A stretch of DNA of 35,858 nucleotides from a virus. Below are positions 32,323 through 35,858 of the stretch, one piece after another. The stretch covers positions 1 through 35,858 of IMG/VR virus record IMGVR_UViG_3300031251_000069; one strand, given 5' to 3'. Within the stretch, counting starts at the first letter, position 1. Every line of letters begins with the position of its first letter. The notes under the pieces are model-generated. The model saw only the letters and a program-made list of their open reading frames with translations. It was not told where the DNA came from and searched no databases. Position numbers and translations under genes: made by a program.

Positions 32323-32553
32323 ATGGACAAGCGATTCAATCGACGAAGACCTGAAGCGTATCGTCTTCGGTGCTACATGGATGGACTGAGACAAGCTGAA
32401 TCTACAACAGATGAGCAATGGCTGATGACGTGGGTGAGAGTTTGGGAGAGCGGACGAGACACTGAGTTTGTTATGAGAGATGTATTCATCGCTTACCTGA
32501 AGCAATGCATCTTTGAGGAATTAAACCAAGTATTGAAGGAGGAAGCAGCATGA
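32323..32553 (+). CDS. Small helical protein, 76 aa, unknown function
   Basis: A basic N-terminus (KRFNRRRPEAYRLR) followed by Trp-rich helices (DEQWLMTWVRVWESGRDTEF, FIAYLKQCIFEELNQVLKEE). It has an AAGGAGA site and a 4-base ATGA overlap with the next gene. No family recognised. It belongs with its neighbours to a block of small early-type phage genes. Confidence 0.65.
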   Translation: MDKRFNRRRPEAYRLRCYMDGLRQAESTTDEQWLMTWVRVWESGRDTEFVMRDVFIAYLKQCIFEELNQVLKEEAA

Positions 32554-32723
32554 AGGACCTAGATATGAGTGACACGATGGCGATGTTCCGAGAATACCTA
32601 GATATGAGGGACTATGCCATGGATATGATAGATACTTACACCAACGAGGAGATTGCCCAGATGGTTCGCGAGGGTATTCTGACGATAGATGAGGTTGAGA
32701 GCGGACTACGAAGGAGGATGTGA
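32550..32723 (+). CDS. Small Met/Asp-rich protein, 57 aa
   Basis: An acidic, Met-rich helical protein (MSDTMAMFREYLDMRDYAMD) ending in a basic tail (SGLRRRM). It has an AAGGAGG site and an ATGA overlap with the preceding stop. The last codons include the AAGGAGG used by the next gene. Function unknown. Confidence 0.65.
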   Translation: MKDLDMSDTMAMFREYLDMRDYAMDMIDTYTNEEIAQMVREGILTIDEVESGLRRRM

Positions 32724-32724
32724 T

Positions 32725-32838
32725 ATGAGGCGAACATGGTGGGATACGATGTGCAACTTATGTTTGGTTGGTCTAGCAATATGGGCGATTGTGAGTGCGA
32801 TGCAGGTCTTCGGAGAGTTGGCAACGATAATAAGATAG
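32725..32838 (+). CDS. Single-pass membrane peptide, 37 aa
   Basis: A 37-codon frame one base after the previous stop, with AAGGAGG 6 bases before its ATG. It has a basic N-terminus (MRR) and one hydrophobic stretch (CLVGLAIWAIVSAMQVFG) long enough to cross the membrane. The topology should be N-in by the positive-inside rule. It could be a holin-like or membrane-acting peptide, but size alone does not show this. Confidence 0.6.
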   Translation: MRRTWWDTMCNLCLVGLAIWAIVSAMQVFGELATIIR

Positions 32839-32845
32839 TAGATGT

Positions 32846-32874
32846 GGAGAGCAAGGTATAGAGCCTTGCTCTCC
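32846..32874 (+). terminator. Strong hairpin after the membrane peptide gene
   Basis: GGAGAGCAAGG (32846-32856) pairs perfectly with CCTTGCTCTCC (32864-32874) across a 7-base loop. No long U-run follows, so it may be a processing or stability hairpin rather than a full intrinsic terminator. The second 16-bp element starts 15 bases later. Confidence 0.6.
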
Positions 32875-32888
32875 TATACCTATTACTA

Positions 32889-32904
32889 CTGACACTGCTA
32901 CGCC
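32889..32904. repeat. 16-bp intergenic element, copy 2
   Basis: CTGACACTGCTACGCC, identical to copy 1, with CCCGACTCGATA following at 32958-32969. It lies upstream of the 151-aa conserved protein. Confidence 0.8.
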
Positions 32905-33060
32905 ACACCCCCGACACTAGAGTATAGATCTAATACCAATTTCGGGATCTAGTATTACCCGACTCGATATTAGGTTGTAAGCAAGATGATGGTTCAGAGT
33001 AATAAGATTCTGAATCTAATCAAGCACATAACAAATGGTAATAACATAGAGGAATATATT

Positions 33061-33516
33061 ATGACCAAGATGACACAAAAAGAAGCAGTATTTCAAGCAG
33101 TAGTAAATGTCTGTGGCGAACCCGATGGCGCAATCACTCCTAGCAAGGAGCAACGAGCATCTGTGAATCAGATCTTGTTCGAAGGTTTCCGAGCAGGTTC
33201 TATCGAACTTGATCGTGAGTATACCGACTCTGAACTCAAAGCATATGTGAGTGGATTGCAATCCAACTGGCTTCGCAAAGACAAGCGCCTGAACGGTGGA
33301 ACTCAGTATGTCGCCAAGAACCCTGGTTCGAGAGCAGGTTCGACTGACCCACAAATCAAGGCGATGAGAGCGCTGCTTGCAACCAAGACCGATGTCGCCG
33401 AACGCGCTGAGATCCAAGCGTTCATCGATCGCCGAGTCGCTGAAGTGAAACCAGCCAAGACCATCACCATCAACGTGGCTGATCTTCCAGCTGAACTCCA
33501 GCACCTCGCTGACTAA
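33061..33516 (+). CDS. Conserved phage protein, 151 aa, function unknown
   Basis: I choose ATG 33061 (MTKMTQKEAVFQAVVNVCGE) because AGAGGAA lies upstream; a longer frame from 32986 lacks a site. It has helical parts (PSKEQRASVNQILFEGFRAG), a well-marked segment (LKAYVSGLQSNWLRKDKRLN, then GGTQYVAKNPGSRAG), DPQIKAMRALLATKTDVAER and a beta-like end. I recall near-identical wording in proteins of cyanophages and other marine myoviruses, where it has no assigned function. It is flanked by copies 2 and 3 of the 16-bp element and is probably transcribed alone. Its codon use is more G+C-rich than that of the tiny genes. Confidence 0.75.
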   Translation: MTKMTQKEAVFQAVVNVCGEPDGAITPSKEQRASVNQILFEGFRAGSIELDREYTDSELKAYVSGLQSNWLRKDKRLNGGTQYVAKNPGSRAGSTDPQIKAMRALLATKTDVAERAEIQAFIDRRVAEVKPAKTITINVADLPAELQHLAD

Positions 33517-33622
33517 GTCTGATAAGTGTAATGGGTAGGACTTCGGTCCTACCCAACCTTTCAGTTGGTAGGACGAACGGTCTTAATATATCCACCTAAC
33601 GGTGGAGACCTAGTCCTGCCAG

Positions 33623-33638
33623 CTGACACTGCTACGCC
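33623..33638. repeat. 16-bp intergenic element, copy 3
   Basis: CTGACACTGCTACGCC, identical to copies 1, 2 and 4. A degenerate form of the second box (CCCGAAT, 33654-33660) follows. Confidence 0.8.
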
Positions 33639-33838
33639 ACACACCCACCCAATCCCGAATCTATATGTAAGCAAGCGATACACGCACAGCTAATGTGTGC
33701 AGACAAGGAATGATACCTCTGTCAGGTAAGTGGTTGATCACCACAAAGGAGCTATCAAGCTCAAGGATGAGCCATAATTACCTATTTTGCCCCTAGGGAA
33801 ACTCTCTGATTCCATCCCAACTACGCCCCGATCTACTA

Positions 33839-33854
33839 CTGACACTGCTACGCC
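33839..33854. repeat. 16-bp intergenic element, copy 4
   Basis: CTGACACTGCTACGCC, identical to the other copies. No CCCGACTC box follows. It lies about 130 bases before the first gene of the right-hand mini-gene cluster. Confidence 0.8.
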
Positions 33855-33900
33855 CACGCTCAGGTCCATGTCAGCTCCCCACCAGGACACTAATCTCCTG

Positions 33901-33942
33901 ATATAAACACCCTATATAGCCCACTAATTCTCATATAAACAC
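33901..33942 (+). promoter_or_regulatory. Tandem AT-rich direct repeats, possible promoter region of the right-hand mini-gene cluster
   Basis: ATATAAACAC occurs at 33901-33910 and 33933-33942, and each copy is followed by a TATATA-type run. Both contain -10-like hexamers. The palindrome CCTATATAGG (33962-33971) overlaps the AGGAGG site of the next gene. Confidence 0.4.
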
Positions 33943-33982
33943 TATATATCCTGATCTTATTCCTATATAGGAGGACCGAATA

Positions 33983-34198
33983 GTGTCCAATACAGACCTG
34001 AAGCGCCTCTTAAATATCCTGAGTGCTCTCGTAAATAAGGCCGATGGCTATCCGATACAAGCCTGGAGAGGGAGTAGGAGAAGGGAAGAGATGTGGCCAT
34101 ACTGGTATGTTGGACAATATCGACTTAGGATTAGACTTAGTGAGGCCACTCAGAGGGCGTCGGTCTCACCGGGGCTTTCTAAGGGGCCTAGTCAATGA
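33983..34198 (+). CDS. LLxKL-family mini-protein L, 71 aa, GTG start
   Basis: The GTG at 33983 has a perfect AGGAGG 8 bases upstream (33969-33974), which decides the start. The N-terminal part has DLKRLLNILSALVNKADGYP, a related but looser motif. A basic and aromatic region follows (RGSRRREEMWPYWYVGQYRL) with a less ordered end. The last bases overlap the next ATG (ATGA). Confidence 0.65.
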   Translation: MSNTDLKRLLNILSALVNKADGYPIQAWRGSRRREEMWPYWYVGQYRLRIRLSEATQRASVSPGLSKGPSQ

Positions 34199-34341
34199 AA
34201 TCAACAAGTTATATTGTCCAAAGAGTCCAAGGGGAAGGTATGTATAGTAAGCTTCCAGTATCCATTCGGCGCCTCTTTGTGCTCCTACGGAAGCTGGGCA
34301 TTAGGGGTACTCCTTGGTTCGTATATGGGCGTAATGAATAG
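34195..34341 (+). CDS. LLxKLG-family mini-protein M, 48 aa
   Basis: A 48-codon frame starting in an ATGA overlap with mini-gene L. The C-terminal half has IRRLFVLLRKLGIRGTPWFV, one of the clearest motif copies, and ends YGRNE. The N-terminal half (STSYIVQRVQGEGMYSKLP) is unrelated to other members. Confidence 0.7.
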   Translation: MKSTSYIVQRVQGEGMYSKLPVSIRRLFVLLRKLGIRGTPWFVYGRNE

Positions 34342-34387
34342 CTTTGTAGGGTATGCTTTATAGCGTATGTATGGGGAGGAAGAGATT

Positions 34388-34954
34388 ATGGTAGCAATAG
34401 CAAAGAAGAAGAAAAGAGTGCTTATTACTAGAGAAGACCTGATCAAGCTGTCACACCCTTATCAGGTACGGTTTGCTTGCTTCTGTGCTAGGCAGGTATT
34501 ACACCTAGTAAAAGAAAAAGATCACGCTGTGTGTAATACTGCAATAATAACAGCAGAGAAGTGGCTTGTAGGAGAAGTTACGATTGAGGAATGTAGATTA
34601 GCTTCTGCTACTGCTGCTGCTTATGCTCATGATGTTACTTATGCTGCTTATGCTGTTGCTTATGCTGCTAATGCTGCTAATGCTTATGCTACTTATGCCG
34701 TTGCTTATGCCGTTACTTATGCTGCTGCTAATGCCGCTACTACTGCTTCTGCTGCTGCTTATGCTACTGCTTCTGCTGCTTCTGCTTATGCTGCTTCTGC
34801 TTCTGCTACTAATGTTGTTGCTACTGCTACTTATGCTGCCTTTCCTACTAAAGAGAGACAGAAACTCATTGATGAGCAATGGGATCTCTATGAGGACTTG
34901 TTGAACATTGATAAGTGCTTAGAAGATGCTGTTGGGTTAGGAGAGGAGGGGTGA
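34388..34954 (+). CDS. Ala/Tyr-rich repeat protein, 188 aa
   Basis: ATG 34388 is chosen because GGAGGAAGAG lies just upstream. Residues 1-70 are a globular part (RVLITREDLIKLSHPYQVRF, ACFCARQVLHLV, ITAEKWLVGEVTIEECR). About 85 residues of Ala-rich helix with regular Tyr/Thr/Ser/Asn follow (from ATAAAYAHDVTYAAYAVAYA). A short acidic end resumes normal sequence (RQKLIDEQWDLYEDLLN). Phage proteins with 'W L . G E . T . E E . R' followed by AAYAAYAA-type repeats are common; I recall them near genes of unknown function. The repeat is written mostly as GCT-rich triplets (34605-34845), which may be prone to length change. A long amphipathic helix is the likely fold. Confidence 0.7.
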   Translation: MVAIAKKKKRVLITREDLIKLSHPYQVRFACFCARQVLHLVKEKDHAVCNTAIITAEKWLVGEVTIEECRLASATAAAYAHDVTYAAYAVAYAANAANAYATYAVAYAVTYAAANAATTASAAAYATASAASAYAASASATNVVATATYAAFPTKERQKLIDEQWDLYEDLLNIDKCLEDAVGLGEEG

Positions 34955-35205
34955 ATAGCTTGCCACATGTAAAGCAATTCTGCAGCAGTTGTAGGTATTA
35001 CATATACTATAAGTGGTATGAGTATGTAGTATTCCCTCGCGGTTCCTGGTACCACGAATGGGCTATGAATGGGGTTAGGTTGAGTACCCCTTATGCGAAG
35101 CGTAGCGGGTGTATGGGTTGCGCCCAGGTGAGCATGATCCATGCTCAGGTGCTAGGTATGCTGCTGTGGAAGCTAGGGGTAAAGATTGTGCCAGATGCCG
35201 ACTAA
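34951..35205 (+). CDS. Zinc-ribbon protein with C-terminal LLxKLG motif (mini-protein N), 84 aa, GTG start
   Basis: The GTG at 34951 follows GAGGAGGG and overlaps the previous stop (GTGA), which I prefer to the longer ATG frame from 34915. Two Cys pairs (C11-x2-C14 and C54-x2-C57) suggest a zinc ribbon around an aromatic-rich middle (YYIYYKWYEYVVFPRGSWYH). The C-terminus is QVLGMLLWKLGVKIVPDAD, a canonical motif copy. It shows the motif can be joined to another small domain. Confidence 0.7.
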   Translation: MNSLPHVKQFCSSCRYYIYYKWYEYVVFPRGSWYHEWAMNGVRLSTPYAKRSGCMGCAQVSMIHAQVLGMLLWKLGVKIVPDAD

Positions 35206-35209
35206 GGGT

Positions 35210-35326
35210 GTGAGTACTAACTCATTGTTAATGCTACTTTACAAACTGAGGATGTTTAGTCCACGTTATATAAGTTGGGCTCAAATGTACCACTACAGTC
35301 GTCGAAGGGGTAAGAGCGATGAGTAA
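35210..35326 (+). CDS. LLxKL-family mini-protein O, 38 aa, GTG start
   Basis: A 38-codon frame starting with GTG 4 bases after the previous stop. It is almost only motif plus tail: NSLLMLLYKLRMFSPRYISW, then AQMYHYSRRRGKSDE. The tail pattern Y-I-S-W-x-x-M-Y-x-Y is shared with the next gene (Y-T-S-W-x-x-L-Y-x-Y), so the two are tandem duplicates. The end overlaps the next start by 8 bases. Confidence 0.65.
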   Translation: MSTNSLLMLLYKLRMFSPRYISWAQMYHYSRRRGKSDE

Positions 35327-35483
35327 TAGGGTTAAGAGCAATAGCGTCAAGTATTTGTTAATAATGTTAAATAAGTTGGGAATACATAGTTCACAGCCAC
35401 TTTATACAAGTTGGTTTGAACTATATGGCTATACAGTGCGGGTGCAGACAAAGACTGAGCGCGCAACCTTGATCAAAGGTTGA
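35319..35483 (+). CDS. LLxKLG-family mini-protein P, 54 aa
   Basis: A 54-codon frame with VKYLLIMLNKLGIHSSQPLY, a canonical motif copy, then TSWFELYGYTVRVQTKTER. It aligns beyond the motif with mini-protein O. The start lies inside the last codons of O, where GGGGTAAGAGCG may serve as the ribosome binding site. Confidence 0.7.
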   Translation: MSNRVKSNSVKYLLIMLNKLGIHSSQPLYTSWFELYGYTVRVQTKTERATLIKG

Positions 35484-35507
35484 ATGCACTAAGAAGGGGA
35501 GAACAAT

Positions 35508-35690
35508 ATGAGCGATGGAGTGAGAATCTGGACAGGTAAGGCTAAGCGTAGGCAGCTTGCCATGGAATATAGAACATATAAGTTGATTTACCTCTTGAAC
35601 AAACTTAAACTAGTACCTGATGAGTTCGATGGCGACTGGGAAGAAGTATTTCGCTGCTACGTATATAGGATACTAAATTGGAAGGAGTGA
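35508..35690 (+). CDS. LLxKL-family mini-protein Q, 60 aa
   Basis: Contains TYKLIYLLNKLKLVPDEFDG, a clear motif copy, and a C-terminal helix rich in aromatic residues (WEEVFRCYVYRILNWKE). AAGGGGAGAA precedes the ATG. The N-terminus is basic (GKAKRRQLAMEYR). The next gene starts one base after its stop. Confidence 0.7.
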   Translation: MSDGVRIWTGKAKRRQLAMEYRTYKLIYLLNKLKLVPDEFDGDWEEVFRCYVYRILNWKE

Positions 35691-35691
35691 T

Positions 35692-35858
35692 ATGAAGTAT
35701 GAATATAGTTGGCAGCGTGATGGTTTGATGCGCTTGTTACATAAGCTTGGTGTGCACCGAGACCCGCTGTGGGACATGATAGACGAGTTTAGAGAGTTGT
35801 TTAACAAGAATATCATCAACTCTCCCACTATAGTGATTGACTCTATACCAACAATAGA
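35692..35858 (+). CDS. LLxKLG-family mini-protein R (runs off the window)
   Basis: ATG 35692 follows GAAGGAG. The frame is open to the window end (55 codons). It contains DGLMRLLHKLGVHRDPLWDM, a canonical motif copy, then a helical part (IDEFRELFNKNIINSP). The cluster therefore continues beyond the window. Confidence 0.68.
   Translation, partial: MKYEYSWQRDGLMRLLHKLGVHRDPLWDMIDEFRELFNKNIINSPTIVIDSIPTI

Larger units (their letters stand above)
33517..33982 (+). ncRNA. 466-base gene-free stretch with many hairpins, possible structured RNA(s)
   Basis: No convincing gene is present. Visible structure: a 9-bp stem with a perfect C(TTCG)G tetraloop (33533-33554); CCAAC/GTTGG (33553-33568); TCCACC-TAAC-GGTGGA (33591-33606), enclosed by GGTAGGAC (33567-33574) pairing with GTCCTGCC (33613-33620, one G-U); GCACA/TGTGC (33684-33700); GTGGT/ACCAC (33730-33744); GAGCT/AGCTC (33749-33762). 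Copies 3 and 4 of the 16-bp element lie at 33623 and 33839. AT-rich direct repeats at 33901-33942 precede the next operon. It does not fold as a tRNA by eye. One or two small RNAs, or an origin-like region, are possible. Confidence 0.45.

Noticed and set aside
33016-33504. 162-codon minus-strand frame
   Set aside because: It is antisense to the conserved 151-aa phage protein and has no initiation signal.
32084-33854. CRISPR array
   Set aside because: The four 16-bp copies are separated by irregular distances (about 200-790 bases) that contain genes; there are no regular spacers.
33517-33982. tRNA gene
   Set aside because: Hairpins are present, but I could not find an acceptor stem with a TTCRA-type T loop and anticodon arm in register.
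34598-34904. Leu/Met-rich plus-strand frame and Ser/Ile-rich minus-strand frame over the GCT repeats
   Set aside because: Low-complexity shadows of the triplet tract. Only the Ala-rich frame has a ribosome binding site and non-repetitive ends.

Overview
This window is part of a tailed dsDNA phage (or prophage) genome with a contractile, myovirus-type tail. The evidence is a tail sheath gene, three tail-tube-like genes, a short tape measure, hub and spike genes, a gp25-like wedge gene and a giant baseplate J-like gene, all on the minus strand in the usual neck-to-baseplate order. The host cannot be read directly. A collagen-like lipoprotein with a signal peptide and lipobox fits a Gram-negative host, and its Gly-x-Asn triplets resemble surface lipoproteins of Bdellovibrio-like bacteria (weak inference).

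Layout. (1) 28262 down to 1, minus strand, is the structural block: neck/connector candidates (28262-24207, one fused to a Nudix domain), a homing-endonuclease-like gene, the tail sheath, a basic protein, tube paralog 1, tube paralog 2, an ADP-ribosyltransferase candidate, tube paralog 3, a tail-assembly chaperone pair in overlapping frames, the tape measure, hub, spike, further baseplate genes, the 2585-residue J-like protein, and the start of another baseplate gene that leaves the window. An extended -10 promoter precedes the first gene, and internal terminators follow the sheath and tube 1. (2) 28332-29697, plus strand: two four-Cys genes, then very small genes. (3) 31213-29687, minus strand: a run of overlapping very small genes. 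(4) 31214-33982: a collagen-like lipoprotein, small cytoplasmic proteins, a membrane peptide and a conserved phage protein, separated by structured non-coding DNA carrying four copies of a 16-bp element. (5) 33983-35858, plus strand: more overlapping tiny genes, one Ala-rich repeat protein and a zinc-ribbon protein.

Main discovery candidate. At least 15, and perhaps 18, tiny genes (about 38-94 aa), on both strands and in several clusters, share a short helical motif of the form LLxxLxKL-G/K-I/V with otherwise unrelated flanks. Several were found only by hand because they are shorter than 60 codons. The motif is written with different synonymous codons in each gene, so selection acts on the protein. 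One member (19042-19197) sits alone, antisense inside the structural block, with its own terminator. I know of no described family that matches.

Other highlights: two ice-binding-like (DUF3494) domains in virion proteins. One is in the J-like protein between two copies of a duplicated module. The other is in the tail sheath and is circularly permuted. There is also a virion-region ADP-ribosyltransferase candidate whose N-terminal peptide is shared with another structural-block protein, and a tiny gene that appears to join a tail-tube N-terminal segment to the LLxKL motif. No database search was possible; family names rest on visible motifs, gene order and remembered family features.
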